Shown piece after piece: positions 15,280 to 24,617 of a stretch of DNA of 64,000 nucleotides. This stretch comes from Arthrobacter sp. Leaf69. GTDB taxonomy: Bacteria; Actinomycetota; Actinomycetes; Actinomycetales; Micrococcaceae. Every line of letters starts with the position of its first letter. Within the stretch, counting starts at the first letter, position 1. The translations under genes and the position numbers were made by a program. The DNA is taken from the NCBI RefSeq assembly GCF_001422645.1, contig NZ_LMLR01000011.1, forward strand, positions 255,701 through 319,700. Direction: 5' to 3'. The notes beneath the pieces are model-generated. The model was not told where the DNA came from, searched no databases, and saw only the letters and a program-made list of their open reading frames with translations.

Positions 15280-17568
15280 ATGGCGCTAAGAAGACTAACG
15301 CAGAGCAGGCCAACGCCGGGAAAACAAACGTTGGGCAAACGAACCTTTTCCCGTCTCGGCGCGGCCTTCCTGGGACTCCTCGGATACTTCACAGTCAGCG
15401 TCATCTGCGGCGTCCTGGTCGCCGGCCTGGTGGTTCCCGGTATTGCTGCAGCTGGCGTTGCCGGCCGTAATTCGATCACGTTTTTCAACCAGCTCCCTTC
15501 GGCCCTGACGGTTGATCCGCCGTCGCAGTCCACCAAAGTGCTGACCGCGGACGGCAAACTGATCGCCACTTTCTACGCGGAAAACCGTGTGAGAGTCGGC
15601 CTGGACCAGATGTCCCCATATATCAAAGACGCCATCGTCGCCGTCGAGGACCGGCGCTTTTACGAGCACGCCGGTGTGGACCCGCAGGGAATTCTTCGGG
15701 CGCTGTCGAGCAACCTGAGGGGTGACGGCAGGCAGGGCGCATCCACGCTGACACAGCAGTACGTCGCCAATGTTGTCACTGAGTCCCTCGTGTCCTCGGA
15801 CCGGGGGGATGAGGTCATCCGCAGCGGGCAGAAAACTGTCGGGGACAAGCTGAGGGAGATGAAGCTCGCCATCGAACTCGAGAAGAAATACAGCAAGGAT
15901 CAGATTCTGGAGGGCTACCTCAACATCGTGTTCTTCAACCGGGACGCCTACGGCATTGAAGCAGCTTCCCGCTACTTCTTCAGCACCACTGCCAAGGATC
16001 TCACCCTTCCACAGGCTGCCCTGCTCGCCGGCCTGGTGAACAGCCCCAGTTTCTACGACCCCGCCATCCATCCGGAAAACTCCCTCCGGCGACGTGATGA
16101 GGTCCTGGCCAGAATGCTCAGCCAAGGGAAGATCCTGCAGGCTGAATATGACGCAGCCGTCGCCACCGGGGTGGACCTGAAGATCACCCCGGGGAACCAG
16201 GGTTGCGCCGGGGCGAACATTGCACCCTACTTCTGCGATTACGTTTCACACCTCATCCTCAACAACCCGGCCTACGGCGTTGACCTCACCAGCCGCCAGA
16301 AGAAGCTGTACCGCGGCGGCCTGACCATCACCACCACCCTTGACAGCAGGCTGCAGAGGGCAGCCCAGGTGCAGGTGGACGCCACGGCCGGGGCCAACAC
16401 CGACAAGTGGGGTGCGTCGCTGGTCTCCATAGCTCCGGGGTCGGGCAGGATCCTCGCGATGGCGCAGAACACCGTCTTCCTCCCCCAGCCAGGAAAATTC
16501 GATACACAGCTCAATTTCAACGTCGATTCCAAGGACGCGGACGGCAATGACTTGAACGGTGCCGGCGGGTTCCAGCCCGGGTCCACCATGAAACCGTTCA
16601 CGTTCGCGGAATGGCTCAACGCCGGTAAGCCCCTGACCGCCCGGGTGGACGCTTCCCGGCGCACGTATCCGCTCGGTTTCCGCTGGAAATCCAGCTGCGG
16701 AAAGGTACTCGGCGCCTATAGCACGGCTCAGCGGCTGGCCGGACTCGACGCCACGGACGACCTCCAGAACAACGACGCGGGATACTACCGGCCAATGCCC
16801 ATTAACTACGGGCTCTACAACTCCATCAACACGGCAACCTTCGCGTCGGCCGCCCAACTGGATTTCTGCAACATCCAGAAGATGGTGGACGCCGTGGGGC
16901 TCCACAGCGGGTTGGATAACGCCCGGATCAACATGCACCAGCTGGGCAATCTGCTCGGTGCCATTGGGGTCGCGCCGCTCCACTTGGCCAATGCTTTTGC
17001 AACCTTCGCCAACGACGGCAAGTACTGCACCCCAATGGCCATCGCCAAAGTGACCGACGCAACGGGACAGGTGTTTCCGGCCGAGACCACGAACTGCCAC
17101 CGCGCCGTCAAGCCTGAGGTGGCGCGCGGCGTGAACTCCGTCCTCCAGGACGTTCTGAAACGCGGGTCCGGCGTCTACATCAAACCCAAAGTCCACACCA
17201 CGTTCCCGGTGGCGGCGAAGACCGGAACCTCGAACAACAACGGCGCCACGTGGGTGGTCGGCTACACCTCCGGGATTGCCACCGCGTCCTTCTTCGGAGA
17301 CGCCTTGGAAGGGCAGAAGCGGCCCGGCCAGAACGTCACGATCAATGGAAATTTCTACAAAGGAATCGACGGTTACATGCTCGCCGGCCCGCAGTGGGCG
17401 AGCTACATGCTGCAGGTCGCAGGTTACTATCCCGCCGCCCCTTTCCCACCGCCGCCCGCGTCGATGACCAGGCAGCAATCACCGCCGCCGCCCGGATGGG
17501 TAACCCGGCAGCCGTTCACCCAGCCGCCCGGGTGGATGACCCAACAGCCATGCCCCGCCGGATGCTGA
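15280..17568 (+). CDS. Class A penicillin-binding protein (bifunctional transglycosylase/transpeptidase)
   Basis: A 762-residue membrane-anchored enzyme that polymerises glycan strands and cross-links peptides. A TM helix follows a basic cytoplasmic start (GLLGYFTVSVICGVLVAGLV). The glycosyltransferase domain has EDRRFYEH near residue 122 and STLTQQYV. The transpeptidase has all three motifs: STMK with Ser at 435, SIN at 515 and KTGT at 647. The C-terminus is an extracellular Pro-rich tail with repeats of PPGW-x-T-x-QP. The start at 15280 is preferred because a G-rich ribosome site (GGTGGGGGAA) precedes it; an in-frame ATG at 15202 would add 26 residues. Confidence 0.95.
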   Translation: MALRRLTQSRPTPGKQTLGKRTFSRLGAAFLGLLGYFTVSVICGVLVAGLVVPGIAAAGVAGRNSITFFNQLPSALTVDPPSQSTKVLTADGKLIATFYAENRVRVGLDQMSPYIKDAIVAVEDRRFYEHAGVDPQGILRALSSNLRGDGRQGASTLTQQYVANVVTESLVSSDRGDEVIRSGQKTVGDKLREMKLAIELEKKYSKDQILEGYLNIVFFNRDAYGIEAASRYFFSTTAKDLTLPQAALLAGLVNSPSFYDPAIHPENSLRRRDEVLARMLSQGKILQAEYDAAVATGVDLKITPGNQGCAGANIAPYFCDYVSHLILNNPAYGVDLTSRQKKLYRGGLTITTTLDSRLQRAAQVQVDATAGANTDKWGASLVSIAPGSGRILAMAQNTVFLPQPGKFDTQLNFNVDSKDADGNDLNGAGGFQPGSTMKPFTFAEWLNAGKPLTARVDASRRTYPLGFRWKSSCGKVLGAYSTAQRLAGLDATDDLQNNDAGYYRPMPINYGLYNSINTATFASAAQLDFCNIQKMVDAVGLHSGLDNARINMHQLGNLLGAIGVAPLHLANAFATFANDGKYCTPMAIAKVTDATGQVFPAETTNCHRAVKPEVARGVNSVLQDVLKRGSGVYIKPKVHTTFPVAAKTGTSNNNGATWVVGYTSGIATASFFGDALEGQKRPGQNVTINGNFYKGIDGYMLAGPQWASYMLQVAGYYPAAPFPPPPASMTRQQSPPPPGWVTRQPFTQPPGWMTQQPCPAGC

Positions 17569-17626
17569 CGGCCGGATTCCGGTCCGCGCTATATGCCACG
17601 GGGCGCGGAACCTCTATTCTCGTGCC

Positions 17627-18175
17627 ATGAGCGCCCAGCCATCTGACAATTACGATGCATTCCTGTCGAGGTTGGACGCCGCAACGACGAGCCTGAACGC
17701 GCGGGCGGCGTCGTTGGACAAGGGGTTCACAGCCGTGTCGCTGCTGTTGGGACCCTACGAATCCGGTGTCCGGACTTGGGAAGAACGGCGCCATTACGTC
17801 AGCGAACAGCTCGCCGGGCACGCGGGGTCACCCCAGTCATACACCGCGCTGGGTGAACTCCACGACGTGGCCGTGAAGATGGAATCGATGCTTCGCGGCC
17901 GGCTCCGGCACGTGCAGGACAAGCTCGCGGGGATGCAGGACCGGCGCGAGGCCATCCACAGGTCATTGCTGGAGCTGGAGCTCAGCAGGAAGAAGCTGCA
18001 GTCGTCCCGGCTGCTGTCCCAGGACCGCGAAAAGCTGAGCACCATCTTTTCATCCCTCGCCGGGTCAACCGTTGCGGTCTCGGCCCTGCCGGATACTGGC
18101 CTGCTGATCGATCTCAGGGAAGCACGCGAGGCAATCATCCTGGCCGAAGCGCTGATGGAATTGAAGGGGTACTAG
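17627..18175 (+). CDS. Hypothetical coiled-coil protein, 182 aa
   Basis: A soluble, mainly helical protein with a long coiled coil at about residues 75-145 (MLRGRLRHVQDKLAGMQDRRE, SLLELELSRKKLQSSRLL). There is no signal peptide, membrane segment or known motif. TATTCT stands 6 nt before the ATG without a Shine-Dalgarno, so the mRNA may be leaderless. It is 2 nt from the next gene, which encodes a membrane protein, and the pair very likely forms an operon in which this protein could be a cytoplasmic partner. I do not recognise the family. Confidence 0.7.
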   Translation: MSAQPSDNYDAFLSRLDAATTSLNARAASLDKGFTAVSLLLGPYESGVRTWEERRHYVSEQLAGHAGSPQSYTALGELHDVAVKMESMLRGRLRHVQDKLAGMQDRREAIHRSLLELELSRKKLQSSRLLSQDREKLSTIFSSLAGSTVAVSALPDTGLLIDLREAREAIILAEALMELKGY

Positions 18176-18177
18176 TC

Positions 18178-18711
18178 ATGGGAAAGTCACTGGTCGATCA
18201 GCCCCGGGAGAACGCCGTCGCCGTGGTGCGGTGGTCCAAGAAACCAGGTGAAAGTCCGGCGAGCAAGTTCATCAAGTTCAGCGTCTTCGGCTTGATCCTG
18301 TGCCTGATCCTGATGACCATTTTGCCCGGCCTCCGAAGTTTCGGCGCTCTTGTGCTGTTCACGGCCTTCTTTGCGACGGTCTTCACGGCTCCTGCGGTCC
18401 AGCGCCGGAGGAACTTCATGCGAGGGCTGACCAAGAGGGTGAACGACACAGTCGCCGAGGTGACCAACACCCCGGGCGACCGGCTGTCCCGCAAGGAGTT
18501 TGAGCGCATGGTCAAAAGCGGCGAGCCGCGCCCGCTCCTCGTCGACGGGGTGCCCGGACTCAACCTGCAGGTGGACCGGATCGCGACGCCGGAGAAAGTC
18601 TCCCCGGAGAAGTGGCTTGCGGTCATCACTGTGGTCCCCCCGGAGAGCGGGACCGACAGTTTCGATCGGTTGGTTGCCGCCGCGATCGACGCCGGGCCCG
18701 CCTCCCGGTAG
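18178..18711 (+). CDS. Hypothetical membrane protein, 177 aa
   Basis: Two closely spaced transmembrane helices at about residues 33-75 (FSVFGLILCLILMTIL, FGALVLFTAFFATVFTAP) are followed by a basic stretch (VQRRRNFMRGL) and a soluble C-terminal domain of about 95 residues. The positive charges suggest both termini are cytoplasmic. Only 2 nt separate it from the coiled-coil gene before it. The function is unknown. Confidence 0.7.
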   Translation: MGKSLVDQPRENAVAVVRWSKKPGESPASKFIKFSVFGLILCLILMTILPGLRSFGALVLFTAFFATVFTAPAVQRRRNFMRGLTKRVNDTVAEVTNTPGDRLSRKEFERMVKSGEPRPLLVDGVPGLNLQVDRIATPEKVSPEKWLAVITVVPPESGTDSFDRLVAAAIDAGPASR

Positions 18712-18749
18712 TAGCAAAGCTTCCTGACCCTGAGGCTGCGGGGCGGGCC

Positions 18750-20576
18750 CTACCGTGACGGCCTGAGCACCATCGCCGAGCCGCCCCCGCGCCGCACGGG
18801 CTCTGCCGCTGCGACCATGCGTCCGTCCGGCAGGAATTCGATGGCGGTCGCTGCGCCGATCTCCGCGGCCGAGGTGAACGCGTCTCCCGCCGGCGTGAGC
18901 GTATGGCCGTACCCTGTGAGCTGTTTTCCGTAGACGTCGATGAAGGCCGGCTCGGCGGTGACACTGGCCGTGTTCCGTTGCGAGGCACGGGGTGCCGCAA
19001 TAGCCGCGGAGATGCCCATGCCCAGGTCCACCCGGTTCATGATCGTCTGCAGGACGGTAGTGATGATGGTCGATCCGCCGGGCGAGCCGAGGGCGAGGAA
19101 CGGCTCGCCGTCCTTAAGGATTATGGTCGGCGCCATGGACGAGCGGGGGCGCTTCCCCGGCTCGATCCGGTTGGGGTCGGCCTCGTTGTACACGGTGGAG
19201 AAGTCGGTGAGCTCGTTGTTGAGCAGGAAGCCGCGGCCGGGGACCACAATGCCGGACCCGCCGGTCTGCTCGATCGTGAGCGTGTAGTCGACCACGTTCC
19301 CCCACCGGTCCGCGACCGTCAGGTTGGTCGTCGAGATGTTCTCGGTGTCCTTCTCGTCGGCCGGCGCCGCGGCGGTGGCCGGGCACACGCCGTCGTACGC
19401 GGACACGTCCCCCGGCGCGACGGGCTTCGTGGCTGCCTTCAGCGGGTTAATCCGGCAGGCGCGTTCCTTACCGAAGACCGGGTCCGTGAGTTCTTCGGCC
19501 GGGACGTCTCCGAAGGCCGGGTCGCCGACGTATTTGCCGCGGTCGGCGAAAGCCAGCGCGCTCGCTTCGAGGTAGTGGTGCAGGGCGCCGGCCCGGGACA
19601 TCCCTGACAGGTCGAACGTGTCCAGGATGTTCAATGCCTCGCCGGTGGTGGTGCCGCCGCTGCTGGACGGCGCCATGCCGTAGACCTCCAGGCCTTGGTA
19701 GTCCACCTTCGTGGGCTCCTGGTCCAGGGCGCGGTAGGCGGCGAGATCATTGGTTGTCAGGTGCCCGGCCGGGACGGGCAGCTTTGTCCGGGCCGTCTTG
19801 GGCGGAGCCTGGACCGTGGCCGCGATCTCGGCCGCGAGCGGGCCGGTGTAGAAACCGTCGGTGCCCTTGCGCGCGAGGAGCCGGTACGTCTCGGCGAGGT
19901 CATGGTTCTTGAAGACACTGCCGACTGCGGGGGCGTCGCCGCCGGGCAGGAAGAGGCTGCTTGTGGAGGTGAACGCCCCGAAGCGGAGCTTGTTGTCGAG
20001 GGTCTGCTGGCGGAAGGTCTTGTCCACCACAAAGCCGCGGGTGGCCACCCTGATCGCCGGCTTGAGGGCATCGCGGAGGCTCATCGAGCCCCACCGGTCG
20101 AGGGCCCGCTCCCACGTGGCCGGCGTTCCCGGGACGCCGACGGCGACGCCGCTCGTGACAAGTTCGGGAGTGAAGGGGTAAGGCTGACCGGTCCTTTTGT
20201 CGATAAACGCGTCCTTCGGGATGGCGGCCGGGGCAGTCTCGCGGCCGTCGATGGTGCCCACCTCCCCCGTATCCGCATCGTAGAACACGAAGTAGCCGCC
20301 ACCGCCGATCCCGGCGCTGTAGGGCTCGGTCACACCAAGGGTGGCGGCGGCGGCGACAGCCGCGTCCGCCGCGTTGCCGCCTTTGCGGAGGACTTCGATC
20401 GCCGCGGCGGAAGCCTCTGGGTCCACGGTGCTCACAGCACCGCCGTACCCGGTGGCCGTCGCGTCCTTGACGGTTTCCCTTGGATCGGCGAACGCGGGGC
20501 TGGCGACGGCGCCGCCCGTCAAGCTGATTGTCAGTGCCGCAGTGACGGCAATGAGTCGACGTGTCACATGTGCCAT
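18750..20576 (-). CDS. ggt: Gamma-glutamyltransferase (secreted, self-processing)
   Basis: A 608-residue exported Ntn-hydrolase that moves or hydrolyses the gamma-glutamyl group of glutathione and similar peptides. The ATG at 20576, with GGGAGC upstream, gives a clear signal peptide (RRLIAVTAALTISLTGGAVA, then ASPAFA). Family landmarks are GNAADAAVAAAATLGV, GIGGGGYFVFYD, the processing and nucleophile region STTNLTVAD, TGGSGIVVPGRGFLLNNE, RPRSSMAPTI and GSPGGSTII. The nucleophile site has TTN where many enzymes have TTH, a change I believe is common in actinobacterial members. It diverges from metNIQ. Confidence 0.93.
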   Translation of the reverse strand: MAHVTRRLIAVTAALTISLTGGAVASPAFADPRETVKDATATGYGGAVSTVDPEASAAAIEVLRKGGNAADAAVAAAATLGVTEPYSAGIGGGGYFVFYDADTGEVGTIDGRETAPAAIPKDAFIDKRTGQPYPFTPELVTSGVAVGVPGTPATWERALDRWGSMSLRDALKPAIRVATRGFVVDKTFRQQTLDNKLRFGAFTSTSSLFLPGGDAPAVGSVFKNHDLAETYRLLARKGTDGFYTGPLAAEIAATVQAPPKTARTKLPVPAGHLTTNDLAAYRALDQEPTKVDYQGLEVYGMAPSSSGGTTTGEALNILDTFDLSGMSRAGALHHYLEASALAFADRGKYVGDPAFGDVPAEELTDPVFGKERACRINPLKAATKPVAPGDVSAYDGVCPATAAAPADEKDTENISTTNLTVADRWGNVVDYTLTIEQTGGSGIVVPGRGFLLNNELTDFSTVYNEADPNRIEPGKRPRSSMAPTIILKDGEPFLALGSPGGSTIITTVLQTIMNRVDLGMGISAAIAAPRASQRNTASVTAEPAFIDVYGKQLTGYGHTLTPAGDAFTSAAEIGAATAIEFLPDGRMVAAAEPVRRGGGSAMVLRPSR

Positions 20577-20922
20577 GGTCGCTCCCGAATTGGCGTGATT
20601 CGTGTTGACAGATTTTGTCACGCTACTACGCGGCGACGCGAGACTCAACACGGGCATCTACGGGAACCGCCGCGACGCGCCGGGCCGGCGCTGGCCGCTT
20701 GCGGACGTGACCAGGCTCTCATTGTTCCACGGATGCGGACGTGGCGGCAGGTTGTCGCGGAAGCGCAGGGGCCGGAGGCCTATTCCCCTCGCAAATCTCT
20801 CGCATTACAGAACTTTGGGTATGTGGAGAAATGTTTCACGGCAGGAAATTCGGATTAGGCGGCGGAAACTTCTTGTTGGCAGAATTTGTGGCTTGTGTGC
20901 GGGCGCTGCCCGTGCACAATTT

Positions 20923-20940
20923 CGCGGGAGCGCTTCCGCG
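20923..20940. promoter_or_regulatory. LacI-family-like palindrome upstream of metN
   Basis: CGCGGGAGC and GCTTCCGCG form an 18-bp near-perfect palindrome centred on GAGCGCTT, 28 bp before the metN start. It resembles LacI-family operators such as the CebR site. The rest of the 391-bp ggt-metN gap holds no gene, riboswitch or other feature I can support. Confidence 0.35.
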
Positions 20941-20967
20941 ATGATTCCAGCCACCACAGGGAGCACC

Positions 20968-21948
20968 ATGATTTCCGTAAGCCGGGTCTCAAAGACCTAT
21001 GGCTCCGGGGCGGCGGCGGTCCGGGCGCTTGATGACGTCTCGCTGTCCGTCAGCCGTGGCGAGATTTTCGGAGTCGTTGGCCAAAGCGGCGCCGGCAAGA
21101 GCACACTGATCCGCACCATCAACTCCCTGGAACGTCCGGATTCGGGCAGCGTCCTTGTCGACGGCCGGGAGATGACCACCCTCTCCGGCGCGGAGCTTCG
21201 CGCGGCACGTCACAACATCGGCATGATCTTCCAGCACTTCAACCTGCTCAGCAGCAGGACCGTGCAGGCAAATGTTGAGCTCTCCTTGGAGATCACCGGC
21301 GCGGGCCGCCCGGCCAGGCGGGCCCGGGCACTGGAGATCCTCGAGCTCGTGGGCCTGCACGGGAAGGCCCAGGCCTATCCCGCACAACTGTCCGGCGGAC
21401 AGAAACAGCGCGTCGGCATAGCCCGCGCCCTGGCGTCCAGCCCGTCCGTCCTGCTCAGTGACGAGGCGACGTCGGCGCTGGACCCCGAAACGACCCGCCA
21501 GATCCTCGACCTCATCCGCGAGCTCAGCAAGGACCTGGGACTGACGGTGCTGCTCATCACGCACGAGATGGACGTGGTCAAGCGGATTTGCGACTCCGCC
21601 GCCGTCATGAGCGGCGGGCGGATCCTGGAGCAGGGGCCCGTGGATCAGCTGCTGACCACGGAGAAGTCCCTGTTGGGGCAGGCGCTGTTCCCCCTGGGCG
21701 AGATCCCGGAGACCTCAAGCGCAGTCGTCGAAATCACGTTCAACGGCGTCACGACGGACCGGCCCGTCATCGCCCAGCTGGCGCGCAAGCACGGTATCGA
21801 CGTCGGCATCCTGGGCGCCGCCGTGGAAACCATCCACGGACGCCAGACGGGACGCACCCGGCTGGAGCTGCCCGGCGACGAGCTGACCGTGGCCGGCGCC
21901 GTCGAAGATCTGCGTTCCCAGGGACTCTTCGTGGAGGTAATCAAGTGA
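20968..21948 (+). CDS. metN: Methionine ABC importer, ATP-binding subunit
   Basis: A 326-residue ATPase of the MetNIQ importer. Walker A is GQSGAGKST, the ABC signature is LSGGQKQR and Walker B is VLLSDEAT; the C-terminal NIL domain (TFNGVTTDRPVIAQLARK to the end) is the regulatory methionine-binding part typical of MetN. The ATG at 20968 follows GGGAG, and upstream in-frame codons carry no conserved sequence. metI starts inside the metN stop codon, so the two are translationally coupled. Confidence 0.95.
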   Translation: MISVSRVSKTYGSGAAAVRALDDVSLSVSRGEIFGVVGQSGAGKSTLIRTINSLERPDSGSVLVDGREMTTLSGAELRAARHNIGMIFQHFNLLSSRTVQANVELSLEITGAGRPARRARALEILELVGLHGKAQAYPAQLSGGQKQRVGIARALASSPSVLLSDEATSALDPETTRQILDLIRELSKDLGLTVLLITHEMDVVKRICDSAAVMSGGRILEQGPVDQLLTTEKSLLGQALFPLGEIPETSSAVVEITFNGVTTDRPVIAQLARKHGIDVGILGAAVETIHGRQTGRTRLELPGDELTVAGAVEDLRSQGLFVEVIK

Positions 21949-22646
21949 TCGACCGCAATGACCCGTACTTCTGGGCCGACCTCCTCGACACCATCCTCAA
22001 GGGGACGGGTGAGACGTTCTACACGGTGGGCCTGAGCCTGCTTTTCACCGTCATTTTCGGCCTGGCCACTGGCGTCCTGCTGGTGGCCACCGAGGCCGGC
22101 GGCCTGCTGTCCAAGCTCTTCGGCAGCCGGGCGCTGGGGTTCTTCGTCAACCGGGTTCTGGACGTGGTGGTGAACATCGGAAGGTCCGTCCCGTTCATTA
22201 TCCTGATGATCCTGCTCATTCCGTTCACCCGCCTGCTGACGGGGTCCTTTATCGGGCCCACCGCGGCCATCGTTCCGCTGACCATCGCCGGCATCCCCTT
22301 CTTCGCCCGGCTGGTGGAGATCGGCATCCGCGAAGTGCCGGTGGGGCTCGTCGAGGCCGCCCAGTCGCTGGGCGCCACCCGGTGGACCATCCTGACCAAG
22401 GTCATGGTGGCCGAGGCGGTCCCGGCGCTGGCCCTTGGCCTTTCCACCACGGTTGTCGGGCTCATCGGTTACTCGGCCATGGTGGGCGCGGTGGGCGGCG
22501 GCGGCCTGGGCGACGTGGCCTTCCGCTACGGCTACCAGCGCTACAGCCCCGAGTACATGTTCGGCGTCGTCATCCTCCTGGTCCTGTTGGTCCAGGTGTT
22601 CCAGTCCCTCGGCAACTTCGCGGCGCGGCGCCTGTCCCACCGGTAG
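21945..22646 (+). CDS. metI: Methionine ABC importer, permease subunit
   Basis: A permease of 233 residues starting with GTG at 21945, which overlaps the metN stop (GTGA) and has GGAGG at good spacing. It has about five membrane helices (FYTVGLSLLFTVIFGLATGVLL, FIILMILLIPFTRLL, VVGLIGYSAMVGAVGGGGLG) and the EAA-type coupling loop EAAQSLGATRWTILTKV. This is the standard MetI length and order. Confidence 0.95.
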   Translation: MIDRNDPYFWADLLDTILKGTGETFYTVGLSLLFTVIFGLATGVLLVATEAGGLLSKLFGSRALGFFVNRVLDVVVNIGRSVPFIILMILLIPFTRLLTGSFIGPTAAIVPLTIAGIPFFARLVEIGIREVPVGLVEAAQSLGATRWTILTKVMVAEAVPALALGLSTTVVGLIGYSAMVGAVGGGGLGDVAFRYGYQRYSPEYMFGVVILLVLLVQVFQSLGNFAARRLSHR

Positions 22647-22699
22647 CCCCGCCCGGCAAATCTTCCTCCCCACACATTCCCTCCCGCGAAAGAGTTCCC

Positions 22700-23503
22700 A
22701 TGTTCCGTTCACATGTCCTGAAGGTCGCCGCCACCGGCTTGGCCGCCATCCTCGCCCTCTCCGCCTGCGGCGCGAGCCCGTCAAGCGCTCCGGCCGAGAC
22801 CATCAAGGTGGGCGCCCTGGCGGTGCCGGCCGGGGACATGCTCAAGCATGTCCAGCGGGAGCTCGCCGCCAAGGAAGGCCTCACCGTTGATTACAAGGAA
22901 TTCAGCGACTACAACACGCCCAACCCGGCCGTGAGCGACGGCGACATTGACGCCAACCTGTTCCAGAACACCACGTTCATGGAGACATACAACAAAGCCG
23001 CCGGCAAGGATCTGGTCAGCGTGGGCAAGGTCTACCTGCCGCCGATGGCCCTCTACTCCAATGACGTGGCCAGTCTGGAGGAGCTTCCCGATGGCGCATC
23101 GGTGGCCATCCCGAACGACCCCACCAATGAGTCTCGCGCCCTGAAGCTGCTGGCGTCCAAGGGCCTGATCGAAGTCAAAGAGAACCCGATAACGCTCAAG
23201 GACGTCACCGCGAACCCGAAGAACCTCGAGTTCACGGAGATCGAGAACGCCAGCCTGCCGCAGGCCCTCAACGACAAGGACGCCGCCATCGTGACGCTGG
23301 CTTTCGCCCTTCCCGCCGGGCTGAGCGCTGACAAGCAGCTGCTGGTCGAGGGCAAGGACAGCGCGTACTACAACGTCCTGGCCGTAAAGGCCGAGATGAA
23401 GGATGATCCGCGGGTGCAGAAGCTGTACAAGATCCTGACCTCGCAGGACATGAAGGATTTCCTGCAGACCAAGTTCAAGGGCCTGGTGATCCCTGCCAGC
23501 TGA
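22700..23503 (+). CDS. metQ: Methionine-binding lipoprotein
   Basis: A 267-residue substrate-binding lipoprotein with the lipobox LSAC after a short signal. It shows the NlpA/MetQ pattern: IKVGALAVPAGDMLKHVQ, FSDYNTPNPAVSDGDIDANLFQ, VAIPNDPTNESRALKLL and a C-terminal YKILTSQDMKDFL. It is the third gene of metNIQ, 53 bp after metI. Confidence 0.95.
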   Translation: MFRSHVLKVAATGLAAILALSACGASPSSAPAETIKVGALAVPAGDMLKHVQRELAAKEGLTVDYKEFSDYNTPNPAVSDGDIDANLFQNTTFMETYNKAAGKDLVSVGKVYLPPMALYSNDVASLEELPDGASVAIPNDPTNESRALKLLASKGLIEVKENPITLKDVTANPKNLEFTEIENASLPQALNDKDAAIVTLAFALPAGLSADKQLLVEGKDSAYYNVLAVKAEMKDDPRVQKLYKILTSQDMKDFLQTKFKGLVIPAS

Positions 23504-23554
23504 CGGGACCAGGCGGGGCGCGGCGCGGCGCGGCAGGATATGACGTCCTGGCTG

Positions 23555-23899
23555 CTATGCGTCTGTTCTGCCCGACTCCGGGAGGGTCCCGATGATGGTG
23601 AAAATCAGTGCCATGTACATGATGAAAAACACCACCCACACGATGAACAAGGCGATCCCCACCCAGCCAAGCACCCGACCCTCGGGCGCCGGCACACCAA
23701 AAGCCTCAGCCTTCTTCGACTGGACTATCGCCAACGGCCCAAACAAGGCCCCCAGAGCGAATATCGCCAGGATGCCGAACAATGTGGCCAGCCGGGCGTG
23801 CCGCATGCCCTCCATGTACCACCGCAACTGCCCCATCGTCACGGGTTGCTGATCCGGGTGCTGATAGGCGAATTGTGATCCGTACTGACTTGTAGACAT
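23555..23899 (-). CDS. Small membrane protein, 114 aa
   Basis: Two membrane helices at about residues 38-60 (LATLFGILAIFALGALFGPL) and 78-103 (GWVGIALFIVWVVFFIMYMAL) enclose a short basic loop. The N-terminal 30 residues are Gln/Tyr-rich, as in DUF4190-like proteins. AGGGGGACC lies before the ATG. The function is unknown. It stands alone, convergent with metQ. Confidence 0.75.
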   Translation of the reverse strand: MSTSQYGSQFAYQHPDQQPVTMGQLRWYMEGMRHARLATLFGILAIFALGALFGPLAIVQSKKAEAFGVPAPEGRVLGWVGIALFIVWVVFFIMYMALIFTIIGTLPESGRTDA

Positions 23900-24006
23900 T
23901 GGTCCCCCTGGGTTTTCGTCGCGCTCATAACAGTTGCCGTCACAGCATAAGACGTTTGAAACAAATCGGCGTTTGAAGCCATAGGGGCCCGCCGTGGCGT
24001 CCTATG

Positions 24007-24378
24007 TCAGACGTGCTGATCTACGAGAACCGGGTTGCCATCGGGGTCCAGAACGATAAAGCTCGACGGCCCCGTCGTTCCCTCGTCTGCCTCCGAAAGG
24101 AAATCCGTGCCCTTGGCTTTCAGTTCCCGCTGGAGTTCGCGCACATCAGTGAATGAGTCGAGCGCCTCCGCGTTCTGATTCCAGCCAGGATTGAACGTAA
24201 GCATGTTCTTCTCAAACATCCCCTGGAAGAGGCCGATAACAGCTTCGCCGTTCTTCAGAATTATCCAGTTCTGGGTAATGTCGCCGCCGTGGTCCGTAAA
24301 TCCAAGATTCTTGTAGAACGCCGCGGACGCCGCGATGTCTTTCACGGCGAGGCTGATCGAAAAGGCGCCGAGTTGCAT
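24007..24378 (-). CDS. VOC/glyoxalase-fold protein
   Basis: A 123-residue single VOC domain: [20 protein letters not shown] at the N-terminus, [20 protein letters not shown] in the middle and [18 protein letters not shown] at the end. These are the paired beta-alpha-beta-beta-beta modules of the fold. The substrate is unknown. The start at 24378 is the family start; an upstream in-frame ATG at 24462 adds an unconserved tail. It diverges from the SDR gene. Confidence 0.85.
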   Translation of the reverse strand: MQLGAFSISLAVKDIAASAAFYKNLGFTDHGGDITQNWIILKNGEAVIGLFQGMFEKNMLTFNPGWNQNAEALDSFTDVRELQRELKAKGTDFLSEADEGTTGPSSFIVLDPDGNPVLVDQHV

Positions 24379-24617
24379 TTTATTGCTCCACTCTTCCGAA
24401 CGATGAATTTTACCGATGATAGCCCGGACGGCCTTTATCTGAGTGTGTTTCCCCGTCCCCACGTGCCGCAGCGTCCACGGGCGCCGCGCTTGCCGCGGCG
24501 ATCAGGATCGATGCCTGGAGACCGGGGCGCCGGTCCTGGACCGGATCCCCGGACATCTCGTGGGCTATCGTGGTGCCATGCCCAGCCGACCCCAACGAAC
24601 CGAGTGAGGCAGACGTC

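Noticed and set aside
20577..20967. Possible SAM riboswitch upstream of metN
   Set aside because: I looked for the conserved SAM-I and SAM-IV blocks and found none on either strand.
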